DNA from: Jhaorihella thermophila | GTDB lineage: Bacteria > Pseudomonadota > Alphaproteobacteria > Rhodobacterales > Rhodobacteraceae | NCBI RefSeq assembly: GCF_900108275.1 | Contig: NZ_FNVD01000020.1 | Span: 1 to 42,708, forward strand | DNA: 42,708 nt | Direction: 5' to 3' | Shown: in pieces, positions 1 to 6,884 of the stretch | Position numbering within the stretch: the first letter of the stretch is position 1 | How the letters are laid out: every line of letters starts with the position of its first letter | Program-made: the position numbers and the translations under genes | The notes under the pieces: generated by a model | Databases searched by the model: none | What the model saw: the letters and a program-made list of their open reading frames with translations, nothing else | What the model was told of the DNA's origin: nothing

Positions 1-145
1 CCGCAAGCGCCCCCATTCCGCCCTTGGCGGCAAACCCCCAGCCGTGATCTACTGGCTGAGAAAAGACGAAACCCAACCCGGTCAGCAGGAGCAAAGAGTA
101 GCTTAAATCAAGCCGGAAACTGTCCAGACATTGGGGAGTAGCTCA
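1..145 (+). mobile_element. 3' end of an IS3-family element (OrfB C-terminus plus terminal repeat)
   Basis: Bases 2-106 read on the + strand as the last 34 residues of an IS3-family transposase: the integrase-tail motif RPHSALGG, then PPAVIYWLRKDE, then a TAA stop. The non-coding tail that follows ends in TAGCTCA at 145, and its complement starts TGAGCTACTCC, as expected for an IS3-type terminal inverted repeat (TG...CA). Immediately after 145 the sequence becomes the interior of another IS3 OrfB on the opposite strand, so this element appears to have inserted into that copy. The rest of the element lies left of the window, so I cannot say whether it is intact. Confidence 0.7.
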
Positions 146-578
146 ACAGCCAGCCCTCCGCCGTCCATATGCAAGAGATGTCGGCTCCCCATTTCCGGTC
201 CGGTTTTTCGGCCTGGAAGTCCCGGTCGATCAGGTTGGGCGCGACAGGCCGGGCATGCTGGCTGTCCGTCGTGCGCTTGAAACGCCGCTTGGAGCGAGCG
301 ATCAGGCCGTTTTCCCTCATCAACCGCGCGACGCGCCGCCGACCGATCCGATGGCCGTCATCGACAAGATCGCGGCGCATGCGCGGGCTGCCATAAGTGC
401 CGATGGACAGCTTGAACGCCGTCCGGATGTGAGCAAGAAAGACCATGTCGTCGCGTTGGCGGCGGCTGGCTGGCCGCGTCTTCCAGGCAAAGTATCCGCT
501 CTGACTAACGCCCAAAGCGGCACACATCCGGGAAACTGGAAATCGGGCCTTCTCGGCATCGATGAACGCGAAGCTCAT
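108..578 (-). pseudogene. IS3-family transposase OrfB, truncated
   Basis: N-terminal portion of an IS3-family OrfB. It starts at the ATG reading MSFAFIDAEK and continues through the HTH_21-like region (YGSPRMRRDL, GRRRVARLMRENGL) into the start of the DDE integrase core (RKWGADISCIWTAEGWL), which contains the first catalytic Asp. Homology stops at about base 146. The last dozen codons, to the formal stop at 108, are read out of the neighbouring element's end. The second Asp and the Glu of the DDE triad are missing, so it cannot be an active transposase. In this IS family the start overlaps the canonical OrfA stop (ATGA). Confidence 0.8.
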
Positions 579-893
579 CGATTTCCCTCCTTCGCGAAGA
601 AGGCCGCGGCTTTTTGGGAATGTCACGCTCCTGCTTCAGGATCGCGTTCTCCCTGCGAAGCCGTTTCACTTCCGCCTCTGGATTGTCCTTGACGTCCTGC
701 GGTTCAGCTTCCCCTCGATAGCGGCTCACCCACCGGGTCAAGGTCGAAAGCCCGATCCCCGGATCGTCCGCAACCTCCCTTCTTGTCCTGCCGCTGGTCA
801 GCGCCAGCCGGACTGCTTCACGCCGAAACTCCGGCGTCGGTCCATTTCCATGGGACATTGAACACCTCCTGTCCGTCCAGTTGGCGCTCTCCA
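146..893 (-). mobile_element. Truncated IS3-family element (OrfA and N-terminal OrfB)
   Basis: A minus-strand IS3-family copy. Its left end reads TGGAGAGCGCCAACTGG from 893 downward, an IS3-like terminus beginning with TG. OrfA starts about 35 bases in, after the ribosome-binding site AGGAGG, and OrfB follows. The right part is missing because another IS3-type element abuts at 145/146 inside OrfB. The left end interrupts an IS481-type transposase, whose C-terminal fragment starts at 894. The order of events is therefore IS481-type gene, then this element, then the element at 1-145. That order is inferred from the nesting. Confidence 0.75.
505..858 (-). pseudogene. IS3-family OrfA, frameshifted near its end
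   Basis: HTH protein of the IS3 OrfA type (PEFRREAVRLALTSGRTRREVADDPGIGLSTLTRWVSRYRG would be the homeodomain-like part), followed by a leucine-zipper-like region EVKRLRRENAILKQERD. The chosen start is the ATG at 858-856, because AGGAGG lies nine bases upstream. The next in-frame ATG upstream (892-894) lies in the terminal repeat. After ERDIPKK the expected family ending KKAAAFFAKEGNR-stop is present but in another frame. One base appears to be missing in the A5 run at 611-615. The formal reading frame runs on to 505 in non-homologous sequence. Confidence 0.75.
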
Positions 894-1060
894 CTTTTGC
901 GAAGCAAGTCCAGTCCTTCTACGAAACAGTCGAAGCGCTGCAGGCCGACCTTGATGCCTGGCTGGCTCACTACAACACCGAACGCCTGCATCTGGGCTAC
1001 CGCAACCAGGGCCGCCGGCCCATCGAAACCGTCATGTCATTCGTCAGTCAAGAAGGTTAA
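894..1060 (+). pseudogene. IS481-type transposase, C-terminal fragment
   Basis: The + strand frame reads FAKQVQSFYETVEALQADLDAWLAHYNTERLHLGYRNQGRRP and stops at TAA 1058-1060. The motif YNTERxHxGYRNxGRRP is the C-terminal end of the integrase core in IS481-family transposases. The N-terminal part is absent: the sequence is broken at 893/894 by the terminus of the IS3-family element. Only about 55 residues remain, so this is a dead remnant. The family call rests on that motif; the exact IS cannot be named. Confidence 0.7.
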
Positions 1061-1061
1061 G

Positions 1062-1184
1062 AGAACACTCTATCGTCACCCGGTGACCGGAGCAACATGG
1101 CCCGGTCGAGGACGAAAACCACGATGGCTCAAGGAACTGGAAGCAGCCGGAACGCCCCCGGAAAAAGCTGTCTTGGAAGAGTAG
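1062..1184 (+). pseudogene. H-NS/HvrA-type nucleoid protein, C-terminal fragment
   Basis: In the + frame ending at TAG 1182-1184 the sequence reads TLYRHPVTGATWPGRGRKPRWLKEL followed by about 16 further residues. The pattern YRxPxTGxTWxGRGRxPxWL is the DNA-binding C-terminal domain of H-NS family proteins (HvrA/Spb in Rhodobacter). Nothing upstream encodes the oligomerisation domain: the frame runs into the IS481-type transposase tail, whose stop is at 1060. This is therefore the 3' stump of an H-NS-like gene cut off by transposition. The stump could still be translated only if fused or reinitiated, and I see no ribosome-binding site. Confidence 0.6.
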
Positions 1185-1313
1185 GGCCCAGACTGCGGCA
1201 CTGGTTGGGATTGCTTGGTTTGGCCTCGTCTGGGAAGGTGGCGTTTATGTCTGCCGTTGCGTGTCGGCATTATTTGTTATTTGCTCAAAGGAACAACGGC
1301 AAACACCCACAGC

Positions 1314-1336
1314 CCGGAAGGGTGAATGCCTTCCGG
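1314..1336 (-). terminator. Hairpin downstream of the yjbE-like gene
   Basis: CCGGAAGG (1314-1321) and CCTTCCGG (1329-1336) form a perfect 8-bp stem with a 7-base loop, 36 bases past the stop of the minus-strand gene at 1373. There is no clear T-run after it on the minus strand, so termination is only a guess. The rest of 1185-1372 holds nothing I recognise. Confidence 0.35.
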
Positions 1337-1372
1337 ACCGAGCTTTGATATCTTGTTACAACCGAAGCCGGC

Positions 1373-1660
1373 TCAGTTCGTGCCGGTGGTGGTCGTGGTG
1401 GTCGTGCCCGAGCTGGACCCGCCCGCCGCGGCGCCCAGCAGAATCAGGCCGCCACCGGCCAACAGAGCGCCGTTGACGCCGGTGAAGGCCGCGCCGCCGG
1501 TGCCGCCGGACTCCAGCAGCTTCAGGCAGGCTTCGAGTGCCTTGTTGGCGGGATCGGCGCAGTTGAATTCCTTGCCATCGACGGTGACGATTTGCGCACC
1601 GGCCGAGGTGGCAAGAACGGTTGCAGTCAAGGCTGAAGCGAGCGCTTTGCGGATCGTCAT
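1373..1660 (-). CDS. Small secreted Thr-tailed protein, YjbE/GfcA-like
   Basis: A 95-residue protein with a clear signal peptide (MTIRKALASALTATVLATSAGA, cleavage before QIV). A short mature part follows with two cysteines (FNCADPANKALEACLKLLE), then a hydrophobic Gly/Ala stretch (ALLAGGGLILLGAAAGG), and finally the ending SSSGTTTTTTTGTN. E. coli YjbE and GfcA (the first genes of the yjbEFGH and gfcABCDE polysaccharide operons) are similarly small and end in a threonine run. yjbH and yjbF homologues lie just across a divergent promoter region, which supports the assignment. AGGAGA lies a few bases before the ATG. The molecular role of YjbE/GfcA is not established. The similarity is of architecture rather than demonstrated homology. 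Confidence 0.6.
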   Translation of the reverse strand: MTIRKALASALTATVLATSAGAQIVTVDGKEFNCADPANKALEACLKLLESGGTGGAAFTGVNGALLAGGGLILLGAAAGGSSSGTTTTTTTGTN

Positions 1661-1988
1661 CTGGAATCTCCTAAAGTGTTGCCGTCATTCAGATACCACG
1701 CCGACCTGCGAAAGACAAAGAGCGATCTTTGCGCTGTCATCGGATCGGCGGCCGCATGGCCGCCTGCGGACAGCAAAGCCGCCCGCACCGGCGGACGAGC
1801 GTCGCGGGTCTCTCGACCTTTTGCACGAACTGTGACCCCAAAGCCGCAGCGGCGGACAATTTTCGGGGCCAAGGCGGCCGGAACGCCGGCAGGATTCGCT
1901 TGCGGTTTGATTTTGTGGCGGCGGTTTGGCAAAGATGCGGTCAAAATGAAACGGTCGCACTTGACGAGCAGCGGCCCATTTTGAGGCA
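1661..1988. promoter_or_regulatory. Divergent intergenic region between yjbE-like gene and yjbH
   Basis: 328 bases separating the minus-strand small secreted protein from yjbH, so promoters for both directions must lie here. The part next to yjbH (about 1900-1960) is richer in A/T. I could not place convincing -35/-10 boxes, and no longer coding frame on either strand looks real. Confidence 0.4.
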
Positions 1989-4127
1989 GTGAACAGGCAG
2001 GGCTCCGGTTTGGCGGGCTTTTCAAGACGTATTTTTTATGGCGCGGGCGCAATCGGCGCCCTTGTCGCATCGTCGGTGCCGCCGAGCGCGCAGAACCTGT
2101 CCACTTACGGCACCCCCGGCCTGATCGACATGCCGACCGCCGAGACCATGCCGGACGGACAGCTGGCGGGCACGGTATCGGTCTTCGAGAATACGCAACG
2201 TTACACGACCACGTTCCAGATCCTGCCGAGGTTGTCGGGAAGCTTTCGGTATTCGATCATCGGCGGGGACGGGTCCCAGAAAACCTATGACCGCAGCTTC
2301 GACGTCCACTACCAGTTCCTGACCGAGACCGCGCGCCGTCCGGCAATGGCGATCGGCTTGCGCGACATCATGGGGACCGGGATCTATTCTTCGGAATATG
2401 TGGTGGCAACCAAGACTGTCGCCGATCGGCTGCACCTGACCGCAGGCATGGGCTGGGGACGGCTGGGCAGTCGGGGCGGGTTCACCAATCCTCTGTCCAT
2501 CTTCGGAAATGGCTTCAAGACCCGGCCCGGACGCGGCGCAACCGGTGGTTCGCGGGGCGGCAAGCTGACCACGGATGCCTGGTTCCGGGGCGATGCGGCG
2601 CTGTTCGCGGGTCTGCGCTATGACGTGAACGACCGCTGGTCGGTGATGGCCGAATATTCGTCGGACGCCTATTCCGAGGAAAGCGCCAAATACGGGTTCA
2701 CGCCCGACATCCCCTTCAACTTTGGCGTCAGCTACCGGTTCCGGAACGGACTGACCGCCAATGGCTATTACATGTATGGTCAGAGCCTCGGCTTTCAGCT
2801 GAGCTATGCGCTGAACCCCAAGCACCCTCAGGCGCCGGGCGGCGTCGGGCCGGCCGCACCCGCCCTGAAGCCGGTGTCGCAGGTGGCGGCGGCAAGCTGG
2901 AACCAGGCGACCGAAGTCGCGCAGCGGCACGAGAATGCCCGCGACGTGCTGAGGGCCGAACTGGACCGCGAAGGCATCCGTATGGTGGGTTACGATGTCT
3001 ATGGCGACACCGCCACGGTCGAGATCGAGAACAGGCGATACGACGCCTCGGCGCAGGCCGTGGGGCGGACCGCGCGGGCAATGGCGAACACGCTGGATCC
3101 TTCGGTCAAGACCTTCCGGGTGGTTCTGACCAAGCAGGGCGTTCCCGTCAGCCGGATCACCACGAGACGCGCCGACCTCTACAAGCTGGAACACGAGGTG
3201 GACGGGAGCTGGCGCAGTTTTGCCCGCGCGGGGATCGCGGATGCCGTTGTCGGCGTGCGCGGCGAACCCCTGCCCCATGCCTGGCCGCATTTCGCCTATC
3301 GTTTCGGGCCTTATCTGACCTTCTCCTTCTTCGATCCGGACGACCCGCTGCGTTACGAGGTCGGGGCACAATTCCGGGGCGACTACATGATCCGGCCGGG
3401 GCTGGCGATCTCGACCGATCTGCGGCTGCCGCTCTTTGGCACGATGGACAAGGTCACGCGCGTATCCAATTCGGTGCTGCCGCATGTGCGGTCGGACTGG
3501 GCGAAATACGCGCGGGAATCGACTTTCCGCATCAATCGGTTGACCACGGACTATTATTGGCGCCCCGGCAAGGATCTCTATGCCAAGGTGAGCGCGGGTT
3601 ACCTCGAAGAGATGTTCGGCGGCGTGGCGGGAGAGTTGCTGTGGTATCCGCAGGGCAGCAAGCTGGCGCTTGGTGGAGAGATCGCCTATGCCCGCCAGCG
3701 CGACTATGACATGCTGCTGGGGTTCCGGGACTACGACGTGGTGACGGGCCATGCCTCGATCTATTACGACCTGCCCGCCGGGTTCCGCGCGCAGGTCGAC
3801 GCCGGGCGCTATCTTGCCGGCGACTGGGGCGCCACCTTTGCGCTGGACCGCGAGTTCAACAATGGCTTCAAGGTGGGCGCGTTCTTCACCCGCACCAACG
3901 TGTCCGCGGCAGAGTTCGGCGAGGGCTCGTTCGACAAGGGAATCCGGTTCGAAATCCCGCTGTCCTGGTTCACCCGCGAACCCACGCGAGAAACCTTCGG
4001 CCAGACGATCCGGCCGCTGATGCGCGACGGCGGGGCGCGGTTGAACCTGGCCAACCGTCTGTATGACTACACGCGGGATGCAAACGGCACGCAGCTTGCC
4101 AACCGTTGGGGGCGGTTCTTCAGATGA
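1989..4127 (+). CDS. yjbH: YjbH-family exopolysaccharide outer-membrane protein
   Basis: A 712-residue protein, close to the length of E. coli YjbH (about 700). An N-terminal hydrophobic segment (IFYGAGAIGALVASSVPPSAQ) looks like a signal peptide. The family hallmark follows at once: LSTYGTPGLIDMPTAETMPDGQL. The remainder is rich in alternating aromatic strands (YYMYGQSLGFQLSYAL, YYWRPGKDLYAKVSAGYLEEMFGG, IYYDLPAGFRAQVDAGRYL), consistent with an outer-membrane beta-barrel. GTG at 1989 is the only plausible start in frame before the signal peptide, with GAGG very close upstream. yjbF starts within its stop codon, so the two are translationally coupled. The family is associated with secretion of an extracellular polysaccharide; the exact role is unknown. 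Confidence 0.85.
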   Translation: MNRQGSGLAGFSRRIFYGAGAIGALVASSVPPSAQNLSTYGTPGLIDMPTAETMPDGQLAGTVSVFENTQRYTTTFQILPRLSGSFRYSIIGGDGSQKTYDRSFDVHYQFLTETARRPAMAIGLRDIMGTGIYSSEYVVATKTVADRLHLTAGMGWGRLGSRGGFTNPLSIFGNGFKTRPGRGATGGSRGGKLTTDAWFRGDAALFAGLRYDVNDRWSVMAEYSSDAYSEESAKYGFTPDIPFNFGVSYRFRNGLTANGYYMYGQSLGFQLSYALNPKHPQAPGGVGPAAPALKPVSQVAAASWNQATEVAQRHENARDVLRAELDREGIRMVGYDVYGDTATVEIENRRYDASAQAVGRTARAMANTLDPSVKTFRVVLTKQGVPVSRITTRRADLYKLEHEVDGSWRSFARAGIADAVVGVRGEPLPHAWPHFAYRFGPYLTFSFFDPDDPLRYEVGAQFRGDYMIRPGLAISTDLRLPLFGTMDKVTRVSNSVLPHVRSDWAKYARESTFRINRLTTDYYWRPGKDLYAKVSAGYLEEMFGGVAGELLWYPQGSKLALGGEIAYARQRDYDMLLGFRDYDVVTGHASIYYDLPAGFRAQVDAGRYLAGDWGATFALDREFNNGFKVGAFFTRTNVSAAEFGEGSFDKGIRFEIPLSWFTREPTRETFGQTIRPLMRDGGARLNLANRLYDYTRDANGTQLANRWGRFFR

Positions 4128-4762
4128 TCGGTCGTGCCACCCGTTTCCTTGCGCTTGTCGCGCTTGCCGCCTGTTCCAACGCCGCGAACGAGGATGACGT
4201 TTTCGTCAAGGCCCTGAACCTTGGCGGCGACAAGGTGGTGCCGCGGGCGCAGGCGCTTTACGATGCGGGCGCCCCGCGGATCGTGATCGGCATTCCCAAG
4301 ACGGACAGGTCCGCGATCATGGTGCTGGAGGCGCGCCGCGACGGGCTGGAGACCTGGCTTTCGGCGGATGGCGCCGCCGTGATCCTCGATCGCGGCCTGC
4401 TGCGGGGCACGCGGGGGCTGGGCGCGGGGCTTCTGGCGTCGGACGTATCGCAGTCCGCCGCGCTGGTGCTGGCCGGGCGCGAGGGCCGGGCGACACGGTT
4501 CCATACCTTCCTGACCGGCACCGACGAGACGGTGACCCGAACTTATGAATGTCGGGTCGAAGACCGCGGGGCGCGGACGGTGGAGCTGGGCAGCCGCCAG
4601 GTCTCCACCCGCCTGATGGCCGAGAGCTGCAACAGCACCGACCAGCAGTTCGTGAACCTCTACTGGGTGGACGACGGAGACGGCCGAATCGTGCTGTCGC
4701 GGCAGTGGACCGGAGACTACCTGGGGGATATCTCGCTGAGGGCGGGCGATTCGCGGTCCTGA
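4124..4762 (+). CDS. yjbF: YjbF/GfcB-family lipoprotein
   Basis: A 212-residue protein starting at the ATG that overlaps the yjbH stop (ATGA). The N-terminus MIGRATRFLALVALAACSN carries a lipobox (LAAC), so it should be a lipoprotein anchored after the signal peptidase II site. The body (GAPRIVIGIPKTDRSAIMVLEARRDGLETWLSADGAAVILDRGLLRGTRGLGAGLLASD) matches the YjbF/GfcB pattern in which a catalytic-looking GLL.TRGLG stretch is conserved. YjbF and YjbH homologues normally occur as neighbours in polysaccharide operons. A longer reading from a TTG at 4106 exists, but it would put residues before the signal peptide and is unlikely. Confidence 0.8.
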   Translation: MIGRATRFLALVALAACSNAANEDDVFVKALNLGGDKVVPRAQALYDAGAPRIVIGIPKTDRSAIMVLEARRDGLETWLSADGAAVILDRGLLRGTRGLGAGLLASDVSQSAALVLAGREGRATRFHTFLTGTDETVTRTYECRVEDRGARTVELGSRQVSTRLMAESCNSTDQQFVNLYWVDDGDGRIVLSRQWTGDYLGDISLRAGDSRS

Positions 4763-5036
4763 TCGGGGAGATTCGTCAGCCCTTGGTGATGACGGGGGAA
4801 GGATTCGCTGTCCTGTGGGTGTCGGGACACGATTCGCAGGTGCCCGATCTGCCAATCCATTGAGATTGTTTCCAAAAAACGAACAAATTGTTTGCGGCTG
4901 CCGAGAATTTTAGCGTCTTACCGAGACTTTGCGGGTGACAACAGGTTTCCAGACCGTTAAGACTCCACCTGTCTGATCCTGTTTCTCGTCAGTTTTCGGC
5001 GCGGATGTCTCTTGCCGCAAAACGTTTCTGAATCAA

Positions 5037-6173
5037 ATGCTTGCTGTCTCGGTTGCTGCCTTCGTCGCGTCATTGGCCACCTGCCTTGGGTTGATCGCCA
5101 TCGCCCCGAAACTCGCCTTCCAGAAAGCCGCCTTGGCGGACACCAGGGCGCGTCAGGCGTCACATGTCAGACCCACCCCCAGGGTCGGCGGCCTGTCGCT
5201 GGCCGCCGCGGCGCTGGCCTTTCTGGCCCTGTTCGAGAGGGGAGGGTTCAGCGATCCGTCGGGTCTGATTCTGGTTTCGGCGCTGCCGATCTTTCTTGTG
5301 GGTCTCAAGGAGGACGTGTCCCGTAACGCGAGCCCGAAGGTCCGTTACGGCGCCGCTATTCTGTCGGCGCTGCTCGCCTTCTGGTTGCTGGGGCTGTGGA
5401 TCGACCGGGCCGCCCCGTTCTGGCTGACGGCAATGCTGGCCTTTGCGCCGGTCGGGGTGGCGATCACCGTCTTCACCACCGCCAGTTATGCCCATGCCTT
5501 CAACCTGATCGACGGGCTGAACGGGCTGTGCGCGGGCACCTCGGTCCTGATTTCCGCCGGGCTGATCGCCGTGGCGATGCAGTCGGGGCAGGACGGGCTG
5601 GTGCCGCTCTTGCTGATGATGATCGGAGGGCTGGCCGGATTCCTCGTTTGGAATTTTCCGGCGGGCAAGATCTTTCTGGGCGATGCCGGGGCCTATACGA
5701 TCGGCCATGTCCTGTCCTGGATCGGCGTCGCGCTGATCGCAAACAGCACGCAGGTCTCCGCCTGGGCGATCATGCTGATCTTTTTCTGGCCGCTGGCCGA
5801 TACGCTCTTTGCCATCGCCCGCAGGGTCGGGTCCGGTGAAAGCATCGACACGCCGGACCGGATGCATTTCCATCAGCTGGTGATGCGGGTGCTGCAGCTG
5901 ACCATCCTGGGCCGCAACCGGCGCGAACTGGCCAATCCGCTGGCGACGCTGGCGCTGATGCCCTTGATCGGTGGCACCGTGGCCTTGGGTGTGGTCTTCT
6001 GGAACGACAGCCGGGCGGCGGTGCTGGGTCTGATCGGCTGCGGCGCGGCCTTCGTGCTGGGGCACGCGCGCCTGCGCCGGCTGGCGCGGCGGTATCGCAA
6101 ACCGGGCACCGTTGAGGCCCTGAAGTCCAAGGAGAGGAAAACCGCCGAGAAACCCGTGGAAAAGGCTGCATGA
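5037..6173 (+). CDS. WecA/MraY-type undecaprenyl-phosphate sugar-1-phosphate transferase
   Basis: A 378-residue polytopic membrane protein of glycosyltransferase family 4, which transfers a HexNAc-1-phosphate from a UDP sugar to undecaprenyl phosphate and so starts repeat-unit synthesis at the inner membrane. Family motifs appear in order: HVRPTPRVGG (near residue 42), GLKEDVS where many members have a DD pair (near 90), NLIDGLNGL (near 157), FLGDAGAY (near 217), and the cytoplasmic PDRMHFHQL (near 275). There are about ten hydrophobic segments and a basic C-terminal tail. The following antiterminator gene overlaps its stop (ATGA). The 275-base gap upstream, with an AT-richer part at 4860-5030, probably holds its promoter. 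WecB and WecC homologues across the window would fit UDP-GlcNAc or UDP-ManNAc(A) chemistry, but substrate choice is not readable. Confidence 0.8.
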   Translation: MLAVSVAAFVASLATCLGLIAIAPKLAFQKAALADTRARQASHVRPTPRVGGLSLAAAALAFLALFERGGFSDPSGLILVSALPIFLVGLKEDVSRNASPKVRYGAAILSALLAFWLLGLWIDRAAPFWLTAMLAFAPVGVAITVFTTASYAHAFNLIDGLNGLCAGTSVLISAGLIAVAMQSGQDGLVPLLLMMIGGLAGFLVWNFPAGKIFLGDAGAYTIGHVLSWIGVALIANSTQVSAWAIMLIFFWPLADTLFAIARRVGSGESIDTPDRMHFHQLVMRVLQLTILGRNRRELANPLATLALMPLIGGTVALGVVFWNDSRAAVLGLIGCGAAFVLGHARLRRLARRYRKPGTVEALKSKERKTAEKPVEKAA

Positions 6174-6691
6174 GCGACATGACCTCTGCGACCGATCCGG
6201 CCTGGAGCCTAGTGCAACTCAAGCCCAACGGACTGAATACCGCCCTGCGCAACCTCGGGCGGCAGGGGTTCGAGGTGTTCGTGCCCCGCCATTCGGTCAC
6301 GCGCCGCGTGGGGGGGCGGTTCCGTGACCGGCTGGAGCCGCTTTTCCCCGGTTACATCTTTGTCGAGGTGGGCCGGGCCGCCAGCCCATGGCGCAAGATC
6401 AACAGCACGCTGGGCGTGGCGCGGCTGGTCCAGTTCGGCTCCGGCGGCCCGGCAATCGTAGCGTCCGCGCTGGTCGAGGGGCTGATGGCGCGCTGCAATG
6501 GCGACGGGGTTCTCGAGCCGATCTCGGAGATCGCGCCGGGCGACATGGTGCGGATCAGCCGCGGTCCCTTTGCCGATTTCGTGGCCAAGGTCGAAACCAT
6601 CGACAAGGACCGGCGGGTCTGGATGCTGCTGGACCTGATGGGGCGGCAGACGCGGATCGCGGTCTCGGCGCGGGACGTCTCCGCTGCGTGA
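6170..6691 (+). CDS. NusG/RfaH-like transcription antiterminator
   Basis: A 173-residue paralogue of NusG. The N-terminal NGN domain is recognisable from WSLVQLKPNGLNTALRNLGRQGFEVFVPRH and RDRLEPLFPGYIFVEV. The C-terminal part contains the KOW motif (ISEIAPGDMVRISRGPFADFVAKVETIDKDRRVWMLLDLMGRQTRIAV). The size and the short linker fit the RfaH/LoaP/UpxY class of specialised factors, which let polymerase read through long polysaccharide operons, rather than the housekeeping NusG. It sits between the initiating transferase and wza. I searched the flanking gaps for an ops-like element (GGCGGTAGCNT) and found none. Confidence 0.8.
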   Translation: MSDMTSATDPAWSLVQLKPNGLNTALRNLGRQGFEVFVPRHSVTRRVGGRFRDRLEPLFPGYIFVEVGRAASPWRKINSTLGVARLVQFGSGGPAIVASALVEGLMARCNGDGVLEPISEIAPGDMVRISRGPFADFVAKVETIDKDRRVWMLLDLMGRQTRIAVSARDVSAA

Positions 6692-6884
6692 ACGGAGGGA
6701 CCAGGTTGCGACCTATTGGCAACGACAGGGAAAAAATCCTTTCCGGGCAGGTTGTTCCGGCAACCCGATCGGGGTCTATTGGAGTGTAATTTCGCGTCAA
6801 GCGAGTATCCGTCATGCCCGGCGACGAAACGGGCAGCCGGAGATCTCGGGACAGGGACAAAAGCAGAATCGGGCAGGTTCGCAG

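Noticed and set aside
2022-3752. Long open frame (576 codons) antisense to yjbH
   Set aside because: High-GC coding sequence leaves the opposite strand open. It has no domain, signal peptide or ribosome-binding site, while the + strand is a clear YjbH.
4763-5036. ops/JUMPstart-like element for the RfaH-type factor
   Set aside because: No GGCGGTAGC-like core on either strand. The short palindrome GTGTC-GG-GACAC near 4818 is too small to interpret.
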